Assembly: GCF_000812945.1 (NCBI RefSeq)
Contig: NZ_JSYM01000002.1
Coordinates: 62,001 to 126,000, forward strand
Origin: Flavobacterium sp. AED
Lineage (GTDB): Bacteria > Bacteroidota > Bacteroidia > Flavobacteriales > Flavobacteriaceae
Length of the DNA: 64,000 nucleotides
Direction: 5' to 3'
Made by a program: the position numbers and the translations under genes
Part shown: piece after piece, positions 27,081-35,015 of the stretch
How the letters are laid out: the number at the start of each line of letters is the position of its first letter
Numbering within the stretch: position 1 is the first letter of the stretch
The notes under the pieces: generated by a model
Told to the model about the DNA's origin: nothing
What the model saw: the letters and a program-made list of their open reading frames with translations, nothing else
Database searches by the model: none

Positions 27081-28415
27081 CTAAATTACATATTCATCAG
27101 CAATACTTAATGCCTGGGAAATAATAGCTAAACCTTCATCAATTTGTTCTTCATTTATCATTAAAGGTGGAGCAATAAAAATATAACCCCAACGCACAAA
27201 CGTATATAATCCTAGTTCTCTTAATTTGGCACCCACTTTATTCATCACTTCCATTTCGGCAGCATTAGCATTGAAAGGAGCCATCAATTGATACGGTTCT
27301 TTGCTTTTTACAACATCTAAACAACCTAATAATCCTTTGTTTCTAAAATCACCTATTGAAGGATGTTTTGCGCGCATTTCATTGATGCGTTTCTCCATAT
27401 ATGCTCCCATTTTAATTGTGTTTGCTATCAAGTTGTCGCTTTCGTAAATGTTGACAACCGCCAGTGAAGCTGCTAAAGAAACCGGATGAGAATTATATGT
27501 TAATCCCAACCATAATGGAGAATCGTCGAATTTTGCGGCAATTTTATCCGAAACCATCAAACAACCTAATGGAAGGTAAGAGGAAGTCAACCCTTTTGCC
27601 ATGCAAATCATATCGGGCACAATAGTACTATGCTCAAATCCAAACCATTTTCCTGTTCTCCCAAAACCACTCATTACTTCGTCCGCAATAAATAAAATTT
27701 CATATTTTTCACATAAAGCTTTAATGCCTTTTAAATATCCTTTTGGATAATGAAGGCAACCCGAAGATCCGCTTTCTCCTTCGAAAATAAAAGCCGCAAT
27801 GGTATGACCGCCTTCATAACGAATAATTCGTTCTACTGAATCCAAGCTCCATTTTAATCTCGTTTCTTCATCTTGATCGCTTAAACCATAAAAATCATAA
27901 GGATCGTCAAGATGAAAAATATTAGTCGATTGTTGTGCGTCCGTATATTGTTTTCTGGGATCACCACCCACTGACATACTTGCCGATGAATTTCCGTGAA
28001 AGCCTCTGTATCTGCCAAATATTTTATGTTTTCCAGTATATAAACGGGCTAGTTTTATAGCATTTTCAATTGATGAAGCACCACAAAGTGTAAAAAAAGC
28101 TTTGTTTAAATCTCCAGGGCAAATGGATGCTAATTTTTTAGCTAATTTGGCTCGAATTTCGGTGGTACAAGAAGGCGTCACGTAACTCACTTTTTGCATT
28201 TGTTCGACTACGGCATCCGTAACACGCTGGTCGCAATGACCTATATTCACTGACATTAATCCGCTGGAGAAATCAATAATTTTTTTACCACCAGTTTCAT
28301 ATAAATAAACGCCTTCGGCTCTTTCGATTGGAATAGGATTTACATTTTTTTGGGCAACCCAAGTAAACAAGCTGTATTGTTTACTATCACTTATTATTTG
28401 TTCTTTAGTCAACAT
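27081..28415 (-). CDS. Class III (omega) aminotransferase
   Basis: A 444-residue cytoplasmic PLP enzyme. PLP contacts: CGASSIENA (about 111-119) binds the phosphate, FIADEV with D245 and MAKG with the Schiff-base lysine K274. It is complete in length. The enzyme moves an amino group from an omega-amino acid or amine to a keto acid, giving a semialdehyde. Directly upstream on the same strand are a GNAT gene (22 bases away) and an MmsA-type dehydrogenase. This pairing suggests beta-alanine or 3-aminoisobutyrate as donor, with malonate or methylmalonate semialdehyde passed to MmsA. The exact donor is not visible from the sequence. Confidence 0.85.
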   Translation of the reverse strand: MLTKEQIISDSKQYSLFTWVAQKNVNPIPIERAEGVYLYETGGKKIIDFSSGLMSVNIGHCDQRVTDAVVEQMQKVSYVTPSCTTEIRAKLAKKLASICPGDLNKAFFTLCGASSIENAIKLARLYTGKHKIFGRYRGFHGNSSASMSVGGDPRKQYTDAQQSTNIFHLDDPYDFYGLSDQDEETRLKWSLDSVERIIRYEGGHTIAAFIFEGESGSSGCLHYPKGYLKGIKALCEKYEILFIADEVMSGFGRTGKWFGFEHSTIVPDMICMAKGLTSSYLPLGCLMVSDKIAAKFDDSPLWLGLTYNSHPVSLAASLAVVNIYESDNLIANTIKMGAYMEKRINEMRAKHPSIGDFRNKGLLGCLDVVKSKEPYQLMAPFNANAAEMEVMNKVGAKLRELGLYTFVRWGYIFIAPPLMINEEQIDEGLAIISQALSIADEYVI

Positions 28416-28437
28416 GCGTTATTTATATAGTTTTAGT

Positions 28438-28887
28438 TTATTTTACAACAAGGTCATAGCTGTAAAGATATTCGTCTCTTATGAACCCCATTTTGTGATA
28501 GAGTCCTTGTGCAGTGATGTTGTTTTTTGCTGTTCTCAATCGAATTAAATCGGAACCTAATTCTTTTGCCAAATCAACGGTTTTTAGAATTAATTGTTCT
28601 CCAATTCCTTTTTTTCGAATAGTAGAATCAACAAATAAATCATTTAAAATCAGTATTTTATTCAATGCCAAAGAAGAGAACGTGACATAGATTAACGTAA
28701 AACCTATGGCTTTTTCGATATTATCTTCATCAAAAGCTAAAAAAATAATAGCTTCATCATTCTCTAATCGTTCTTTTAAATACGTTTTGTGTTTTTCGGT
28801 ATCAGATGGTTTTTTATAGAAAACCAAATATTGATCAAACAATGGCGTCAATTGATCCAAATCTTGTAAAGTAGCTTTTCGTATCAT
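28438..28887 (-). CDS. GNAT-family N-acetyltransferase
   Basis: A 149-residue single-domain enzyme. The acetyl-CoA site is RKKGIGEQLI (about 103-112) after the strand LILNDLFVD; GLYHKMGF near the end is the usual last GNAT motif. It is unrelated in detail to the three 215-residue GNATs further on. Placed between an aminotransferase and an MmsA-type dehydrogenase on the same strand. It may acetylate an amino intermediate of the same pathway, but substrate is unknown. Confidence 0.8.
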   Translation of the reverse strand: MIRKATLQDLDQLTPLFDQYLVFYKKPSDTEKHKTYLKERLENDEAIIFLAFDEDNIEKAIGFTLIYVTFSSLALNKILILNDLFVDSTIRKKGIGEQLILKTVDLAKELGSDLIRLRTAKNNITAQGLYHKMGFIRDEYLYSYDLVVK

Positions 28888-28991
28888 AATTGTTTATTTT
28901 TAAATGGTTTGAACATTAAAAATACAAATTATTATTTAATTTCCATCCTCTTCTCCTTTGGGGAGTCCATATAACTTCTTGAATGAAGGAT

Positions 28992-30449
28992 TTAACTCAT
29001 CCAGTTGGTACCTGCTTCAGGATTCCATTTGGTTGTCGTTTTCTTTTCTTTTGTAAAAAATCCAATAGCACTTTTTCCTGTAATATCTCCTGAACCAAAT
29101 CTTGATTCATTCCATCCACCAAAACCAAAAGGTTCTCTAGGAACAGGAACACCAATATTTACACCGCACATTCCTGCGGAGGCATTCTCTGTAACATAAT
29201 TGGCTAAACCGCCACTTTGTGTAAATACGGAACAGGCGTTTCCATAAGGATTGGCGTTTTCAATTGCTAAAGCTTCGTCAATCGTATTAACGCGAACAAT
29301 AGTAAGAACTGGCCCAAAGATTTCTTCTTTTGCCACACGCATATCGGCAGTAGCATAATCTATAATAGTTGGTCCAACATAAAAACCATTTTCTTTTCCG
29401 GGAACAATAGTGTTTCGACCATCCAAAATGATTTTGGCGCCTTGTTGTTCGGCTTCAGTGATATAGGCTTCAATTTTTTCTTTGGCTGCTTTCGAAATTA
29501 CAGCACCCAATGTTGTGCCACATTGAATTTTATTGGCATCATCGATTAGTTTGTTTAAAATAGCATCGCAATTCCCTACTGCTATTAAAGTAGCCGCTGC
29601 CATGCATCGTTGTCCTGCGCAGCCACTCATGGAAGCCACAATATTTGAGGACGCCATATCAGGATGCGCATCTGGAAGAAGAATGATATGATTTTTTGCT
29701 CCACCAAGTGCTAAAACTTGTTTCAAATTATGAGTGGCTCTTTGATACACTATTTTTGCCACTTTCGTAGAACCTACAAAAGTGATGGCTTTGATATCTG
29801 GATGATCACACAAATTTTCAACAGTAGATTGTGTACCATTTATGATATTGAATAAACCATCAGGAAGTCCGGCTTCTTTCAATAGTTTTGCAGTGAATTG
29901 GCTACTTATGGGTACTGCTTCGGATGGTTTTAAAATAAAGGCATTCCCTAATGCAATTGCATTTACAATGGTCCAATGCGGAACCATAGTTGGAAAATTA
30001 AAAGGAACAATCGAAGCCACAATTCCTAATGGTAATTTAGTAGAAGAACAATAAACTCCTTTACTGACTTCCATATTCTCTCCATTTACAAATTGTGGTA
30101 GTGAGCAGGCAAATTCGGTCAGTTCAATTGCTTTGTCAATTTCGGCTTTGGCTTCTCCGTGTATTTTTCCGTTTTCACGGTAAATAATTTCGGTGAGTTC
30201 AGTACTGTTTTGTTCCAGTAATTGTTTGTATTTATAGAAAACTTGCACGCGTTCTTTTAAGGTAACTTTTTGCCAGGCTTTTTGTGCTTTTTGAGCAAAA
30301 TCGATAATTTCATTCAAATCTTCCATAGTAGATTCATTGAAAGTAGTTAATTCCTTACCGTCTAATGGCGATATAACTGTATGAATTTTACTGGAGCTGC
30401 CAGACTTAAAAGCTCCATTTATAAAGTTTTTTACTTCATCAAATACCAT
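28992..30449 (-). CDS. mmsA: CoA-acylating (methyl)malonate-semialdehyde dehydrogenase
   Basis: A 485-residue cytoplasmic enzyme of the aldehyde dehydrogenase superfamily. The MmsA hallmarks are present: PFNFPTMVPHW (about 149-159), KPSE (about 174-177), LALGGAKNH where the usual catalytic Glu is replaced by Asn, and SGCAGQRCMA with catalytic C282. It oxidises methylmalonate or malonate semialdehyde with NAD and CoA to propionyl- or acetyl-CoA and CO2. First gene of a minus-strand run with GNAT and aminotransferase; the gap to the GNAT gene is 104 bases. Promoter at 30471-30499. Confidence 0.9.
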   Translation of the reverse strand: MVFDEVKNFINGAFKSGSSSKIHTVISPLDGKELTTFNESTMEDLNEIIDFAQKAQKAWQKVTLKERVQVFYKYKQLLEQNSTELTEIIYRENGKIHGEAKAEIDKAIELTEFACSLPQFVNGENMEVSKGVYCSSTKLPLGIVASIVPFNFPTMVPHWTIVNAIALGNAFILKPSEAVPISSQFTAKLLKEAGLPDGLFNIINGTQSTVENLCDHPDIKAITFVGSTKVAKIVYQRATHNLKQVLALGGAKNHIILLPDAHPDMASSNIVASMSGCAGQRCMAAATLIAVGNCDAILNKLIDDANKIQCGTTLGAVISKAAKEKIEAYITEAEQQGAKIILDGRNTIVPGKENGFYVGPTIIDYATADMRVAKEEIFGPVLTIVRVNTIDEALAIENANPYGNACSVFTQSGGLANYVTENASAGMCGVNIGVPVPREPFGFGGWNESRFGSGDITGKSAIGFFTKEKKTTTKWNPEAGTNWMS

Positions 30450-30470
30450 GATTTTACTTTTTTAGTTTTT

Positions 30471-30499
30471 CAAATATACACTTTTTATCAAAAAAACAA
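30471..30499 (-). promoter_or_regulatory. Promoter for the mmsA operon
   Basis: On the minus strand TTG (30497-30499), 18 bases, then TATATTTG (30471-30478) fits the Bacteroidetes promoter consensus. The predicted start site near 30464 leaves a short leader before the ATG at 30449. Confidence 0.62.
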
Positions 30500-30584
30500 T
30501 AATATTTTTTGTGTGTATTAAAAATATTGTTAGATTTACAAAATAATAACCTAATTATTAATTTATTTACAATGTGTATTTAAA

Positions 30585-30612
30585 TTAGTTTTAAGTGTAA
30601 GTTTAAAACTAA
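30585..30612 (+). promoter_or_regulatory. Inverted repeat upstream of the NhaC-like gene (operator candidate)
   Basis: TTAGTTTTAA (30585-30594) and TTAAAACTAA (30603-30612) are perfect inverted copies with 8 bases between. The left arm overlaps a near-match to a -7 element (TAGTTTTA). This lies in the divergent region between mmsA and the NhaC-like gene and could bind the Lrp/AsnC regulator encoded at 36653, or fold in the leader RNA. Confidence 0.45.
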
Positions 30613-30649
30613 CCAGTTTAAATTATTCTATTAACCAAAAACAAAATCA

Positions 30650-32176
30650 ATGAAATCAATCTCAACTATTATTGGAGTCGCCTTACTATTTCTGGCAGGA
30701 CTTTGTTATTTTATTAATTGGCATGCTTTAGTTCCTGCATTTACTGTATTAGGAATTGCAATAATGACAAGAAAAGCATTAGAACCTTTAATTATTGGTT
30801 GTGCTGTGGGATTTGTTTTATTAGCAATGCAAGGTGGATCCAAAGAATTTTTTCCTGAAGGAGAAGGGATGATTTTTCCTTTGAATATGTTTGACGGTAT
30901 GTTTTCTTCCATTTCTAGAGATGCACATGACCAAGGATTAATATGGGTAATATTAGTATGTATATTATATGGCGCATTTGTACAATTATTAGTGGCTTCC
31001 GGTGGAATTAATGCAGTTGGAAAATATTCTGAAAATCATGTTACAAATAAAAAACAGTCGTTAATTATGACTTATTTTCTAAGTTTTTTCTTTTTCCTGG
31101 ATGATTACTTAAGTGCATTGTCTATTGGTAATACGATGAGACCCATTACAGATAAATTTGGTGTTTCAAGAGAAAAATTAGCCTTGGTTTTGAGTTTTGT
31201 TTGTGTACCGTTGACTATAATATTTCCAATTTCGACTTGGACTATTTTTTATGGAACTCAAATAGCAGCTATTGAAGGAGGTGTTTTAAATAGTGCGGGA
31301 AAAGTTATAACAAGTCCTATCGAAGCATTTTTGGGAACAATTCCGTATAATTTTTCGGCTTGGATTTCTTTAATTCTTGGGGCATTAGTAGTGTTTCAGT
31401 TAATCCCGGACTCAAAAGCAATAAAGGAAGCAGAGGCAAATGTAAAAGTAATTGATGCTGATGTTGTAAAAGTTAAGAAAAAACCAGCGAAAGAAGGGAA
31501 GTTAGTCTATTTCATTTTGCCTTTGGTTATTCTAATCTGGTGTACCATTTTTCCTTATCCGTATGATTCAGAATATTGGGGTAGTGTAACTTTTTCTTCT
31601 GAATCAATTTTCAGTAGTATTGATGCACTTCGTGGAATAGCCACCGCTTGTGTTTTTACGTACTTGTTTTATTTAGTATTAGGGGTAATTAAATTCAATA
31701 AAATATCAAACAACTTCGTTAAAGGGATGGAATCAATCACTTTCGTATTAGTGGTTTTAGGAATGACCTATTTATTAAAAGATGTTCAAAACGGATTGGG
31801 ATTTAATGAATTTGTAGCAGAGAAATTGCAAGGAATTAGTTGGTTGAATAGTGCGACACTTCCTTTTGTTGTTTTTGCATTAGTGGCATGGATTTGTTGG
31901 GCTACAGGCTCAAACTGGGGAATATATGCGATTTTAGTTCCAACGACTGCTATTTTATCACGTACAATAGGAGCTGATTTTTGGCTAACCCAAGGAGCGT
32001 TGGCTTCTGGAACTGTTTGGGGAGCTGCAGCTTGTTTCTTCTCAGATAATAGAGTTCTTACAGCGCAATCTTGTAAAATAGATATGATGAAACATGGTAT
32101 TTCACAATTTCCATATCAGTTAGTAATATTTGGAATATCATCCATAATGTATTTGATAGCAGGGTTTATTTTATAA
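30650..32176 (+). CDS. NhaC-family Na+/H+ antiporter or amino-compound transporter
   Basis: A 508-residue inner-membrane protein with about a dozen hydrophobic segments. LFFFFLDDYLSALSIGNTMRPI-type sequence (about 147-167, FLDDYLSAL) and CWATGSNWGIYAILVPT (about 417-433) match the NhaC/Na+-H+ antiporter-like family (PF03553). Members inside catabolic gene clusters often move amino acids or amines rather than only Na+. It opens a plus-strand run of acetyltransferase, aminotransferase and dehydrogenase genes, with 14 bases to the first GNAT. Uptake or exchange of the island's substrate is a reasonable inference. Confidence 0.8.
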   Translation: MKSISTIIGVALLFLAGLCYFINWHALVPAFTVLGIAIMTRKALEPLIIGCAVGFVLLAMQGGSKEFFPEGEGMIFPLNMFDGMFSSISRDAHDQGLIWVILVCILYGAFVQLLVASGGINAVGKYSENHVTNKKQSLIMTYFLSFFFFLDDYLSALSIGNTMRPITDKFGVSREKLALVLSFVCVPLTIIFPISTWTIFYGTQIAAIEGGVLNSAGKVITSPIEAFLGTIPYNFSAWISLILGALVVFQLIPDSKAIKEAEANVKVIDADVVKVKKKPAKEGKLVYFILPLVILIWCTIFPYPYDSEYWGSVTFSSESIFSSIDALRGIATACVFTYLFYLVLGVIKFNKISNNFVKGMESITFVLVVLGMTYLLKDVQNGLGFNEFVAEKLQGISWLNSATLPFVVFALVAWICWATGSNWGIYAILVPTTAILSRTIGADFWLTQGALASGTVWGAAACFFSDNRVLTAQSCKIDMMKHGISQFPYQLVIFGISSIMYLIAGFIL

Positions 32177-32190
32177 TGTAATTTGATAGT

Positions 32191-32838
32191 ATGATTAAAA
32201 AAGACATTTTAAACAATGAGTTTCATGTGAGAAATGCAACGGTAGAAGATGCTGTTCAGATGGAGTATGTGCAAAAACAGTGTTATCCCACTTTGCATGA
32301 ATCAGAATTAATGAACAGGAATCATTTTATCAATCATATTAAAATTTTTCCTGAAGGTCAGATAGTAGTCGAAAAAGATGGAATTATTGTTGGTTCAGCA
32401 AGTACAATGAGAAGTTTTTTTCAAATTGCAGATAAAACCTATTTAGAAACTACTGATAATTTATGGATAACCAGTGCGCATGTACCTGATGGTGATTGGA
32501 TGTACGGAATAGATATGGGAGTCTTACCAGAATATAGAGGTTTGGGGCTTTCAAGAGAGATGTATTTAGTAAGACAAGAAGTTTGCAAATCACTTGGATT
32601 GAAAGGTCAAATAATCGCAGGAATGACTATTGGTTATGGCAGAGTAAAAGATAAAATGACAATTGAGGAGTATTGTTATGCATTGGAGATTAAGAAATTT
32701 ACTGACCCAACCGTAACACCTCAAAAGAAAGCGGGATTCAGGTGGATAAAGCCACTTTACAATCATATTAATGATCCTGAAGCTGGATATGCTAGTATAC
32801 TGATGTATTTTCCAGTTGATGTTGATTATAAAATATAG
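32191..32838 (+). CDS. GNAT-family N-acetyltransferase (paralogue 1)
   Basis: A 215-residue cytoplasmic enzyme. The acetyl-CoA loop is PEYRGLGLSREMY (about 110-122), with preceding strand WMYGIDMGVL. A long family-specific C-terminal part follows, with AGMTIGYGRVKDKMT and FRWIKPLYNHINDPEAGYASILMYFP. It is the same length as the next gene and about two-thirds identical by eye; a third, more distant relative is at 39895. The specific substrate is unknown; in this setting an amine or omega-amino acid is likely. Confidence 0.82.
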   Translation: MIKKDILNNEFHVRNATVEDAVQMEYVQKQCYPTLHESELMNRNHFINHIKIFPEGQIVVEKDGIIVGSASTMRSFFQIADKTYLETTDNLWITSAHVPDGDWMYGIDMGVLPEYRGLGLSREMYLVRQEVCKSLGLKGQIIAGMTIGYGRVKDKMTIEEYCYALEIKKFTDPTVTPQKKAGFRWIKPLYNHINDPEAGYASILMYFPVDVDYKI

Positions 32839-32884
32839 GATTCTATCTGAAATTGAATTGTATTAATTAATTAGAATTAAATCG

Positions 32885-33532
32885 ATGATAAATAGAAAAA
32901 TTTTAAACGATAAATTTATAATAAGAAATGCAATTCTTGATGATGTTATTGAAATGGAATATGTTCAATCAGAATGTTATCCAACGTTGCATAAATCGGA
33001 GATATTGGACAGAAATCATTTTGCGAATCATATTAAAATATTTCCTCAAGGTCAAATTGTAGTGGAAAAAGAAGGAAAGATTGTAGCGTCAGCAAGTACT
33101 TTCAGATGCAATTTCCCGGAACACGACAGTACTTTTTTGGAAGAAACAGATAATTTATGGCTTACTAATGTTCAAATACCGGATGGCGATTGGATGTATG
33201 GTATTGATATGGGTGTGTTGCCTGAATACAGAGGTTTAGGACTTTCTAAAGAACTGTATAAAGCGCGACATGAAGTGTGTAAAATACTTGGAATCAAAGG
33301 ACAAATTATTGCGGGAATGACTATTGGTTACGGAAAAGTAAAAGATAAAATGACCATTGCAGAATATTGCGAAGCATTGGAGAAAAAAGAATTTACGGAT
33401 CCAACTATTACACCGCAACGAAATGCAGGGTTTAGATGGATAAGAATTTTATACAATTATATCAATGACCCAGAAGCGGGATATGCCAGTATTTTAATGT
33501 ACTATCCGGTCGATGAAAATTATAGTTTATAA
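32885..33532 (+). CDS. GNAT-family N-acetyltransferase (paralogue 2, tandem duplicate)
   Basis: Also 215 residues, co-linear with the preceding gene without insertion or deletion. Conserved blocks: NHIKIFPQGQIVVEKEGKIV, DWMYGIDMGVLPEYRGLGLS and NDPEAGYASILMYYPVD. Differences cluster in the region about 70-100 and in the helix after the CoA loop, where substrate contacts may lie. A 46-base gap separates the two. Tandem duplication followed by divergence suggests two related but distinct acceptor molecules. Confidence 0.82.
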   Translation: MINRKILNDKFIIRNAILDDVIEMEYVQSECYPTLHKSEILDRNHFANHIKIFPQGQIVVEKEGKIVASASTFRCNFPEHDSTFLEETDNLWLTNVQIPDGDWMYGIDMGVLPEYRGLGLSKELYKARHEVCKILGIKGQIIAGMTIGYGKVKDKMTIAEYCEALEKKEFTDPTITPQRNAGFRWIRILYNYINDPEAGYASILMYYPVDENYSL

Positions 33533-33596
33533 TTTCTCTGCAAAAAGAAGAATAACAAGTTAGATTAAAATTCAGAATATAATTAAATAAAAAAAA

Positions 33597-34943
33597 ATGG
33601 GAACTCAAATTAAAAAAGTATCAGAAATTCCTGGACCAAAGAGCAAAGAAATGTTAGCAAGAAGAGCAGCTGCTTTACCTGCCGGTTTAGGAAAATCTAC
33701 CGAAGTGGTTGTTGAAAAGGCTGAAGGCGCTTTAGTGTGGGATGTAGATGGGAATCAATTGATTGATTTTGCTGGAGGAATTGGGATGGTAAATTTGGGT
33801 CACAGACCTCAAGTAGTTGTTGATGCCATAAAAGACCAAATGGATAAATACCTTCATACAGGTGCATTGGTAACTACTTTTGAACCGTATTTAGAGTTTG
33901 CAGAATTACTTAATAAAATTACTCCGGGAGATTTTCCTAAGAAAACATTATTGGCTTGTTCCGGATCTGAGGCGGTAGAAAATGCAGTGCAAATTGCAAG
34001 ATATTATACGAAGAGACCTGCAGTTATTTGTTTTGAAGGAGCTTATCACGGTAGAACTTTACTAACATTGAGTTTAACCAGTAAATACGCTTTATTTAAA
34101 AAAGGGTTTGGTAGTTATGCTCAGGATATCTATCGTTTTCATTCTCCAAATGTATATCGCAAACCGGATAATTTTACGGAAGAAGAATATATTGATTTTT
34201 GTATCGAACGTTTCGACCAGAACTTAATTTCACACGTAGATCCTTCATCAGTTGCAGCAATTATTATCGAACCTGTTCAAGGTGAAGGTGGTTTTATTCC
34301 TGTTCCAAAACGTTTCTTGGAAAAAATCAGAAAAGTTTGTGATGAACATGGTATTGTTTTTATTGCCGATGAGGTTCAGGCAGGTGCAGGAAGAACTGGG
34401 AAATTCCTTTCTATCGAACACAGCGGAGTGATTCCTGATATGGTAACGATGGCAAAATCGATAGGTTCTGGATTGCCAATTAGTGCTGTAACCGGAAGAG
34501 CAGAAATGATGGATGCTCCTCATTTAGGTGGAGTTGGAGGAACATATTCTGGAAGTCCAATTGCTGTGGTTGCTGCACTTGCTACTGTGAAACAAATTAA
34601 CACACCGGAATTTTTAGCAAAATCAGTTCATGTGGGAGATGCCATTAGAACACGATTAAATACAATGGCAGATAAATTTTCTTGTATTGGTGATGTGCGT
34701 GGAATAGGAGCGATGCTGGTAGTTGAATTTGTAAAAGATAAAAAAACCAAAGAGCCTGATATGGATTTTGCGATGGCAGTAATCAAAAAATCAGTCGCAA
34801 ATGGATTAATTTTAATCAGAGCAGGATTGTACACCAATTGTATTCGTTTTTTACCTCCAATTGTTATCACTGACGAACAATTGCACGAAGGATTGGATGT
34901 GATTGAAAATGCAATCCAAGAAGTATTGAACGAAAGAAAATAA
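33597..34943 (+). CDS. gabT: 4-aminobutyrate-type class III aminotransferase
   Basis: A 448-residue PLP enzyme. CSGSEAVENA (about 121-130) binds phosphate, YHGRT is the next contact, EPVQGEGGF (about 225-233) is the GABA-aminotransferase signature, D258 lies in FIADEVQ, and the Schiff-base lysine is K287 in MAKSIGSGLP. It fits 4-aminobutyrate:2-oxoglutarate aminotransferase best among the three aminotransferases of the window, giving succinate semialdehyde that the GabD-type dehydrogenases could oxidise. 5-aminovalerate is an alternative donor. Confidence 0.82.
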   Translation: MGTQIKKVSEIPGPKSKEMLARRAAALPAGLGKSTEVVVEKAEGALVWDVDGNQLIDFAGGIGMVNLGHRPQVVVDAIKDQMDKYLHTGALVTTFEPYLEFAELLNKITPGDFPKKTLLACSGSEAVENAVQIARYYTKRPAVICFEGAYHGRTLLTLSLTSKYALFKKGFGSYAQDIYRFHSPNVYRKPDNFTEEEYIDFCIERFDQNLISHVDPSSVAAIIIEPVQGEGGFIPVPKRFLEKIRKVCDEHGIVFIADEVQAGAGRTGKFLSIEHSGVIPDMVTMAKSIGSGLPISAVTGRAEMMDAPHLGGVGGTYSGSPIAVVAALATVKQINTPEFLAKSVHVGDAIRTRLNTMADKFSCIGDVRGIGAMLVVEFVKDKKTKEPDMDFAMAVIKKSVANGLILIRAGLYTNCIRFLPPIVITDEQLHEGLDVIENAIQEVLNERK

Positions 34944-35015
34944 TTTTGACGAAAGCCTAAAAGTCGAAAGTCATAAAGACTAGTTCGATATTTAGACTTT
35001 ATGATATTAGACTTT

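Noticed and set aside
30450..30649. Possible integration or attachment site from repeated TGTGTATT motifs
   Set aside because: The motifs are short and AT-rich, with no integrase and no tRNA end nearby.
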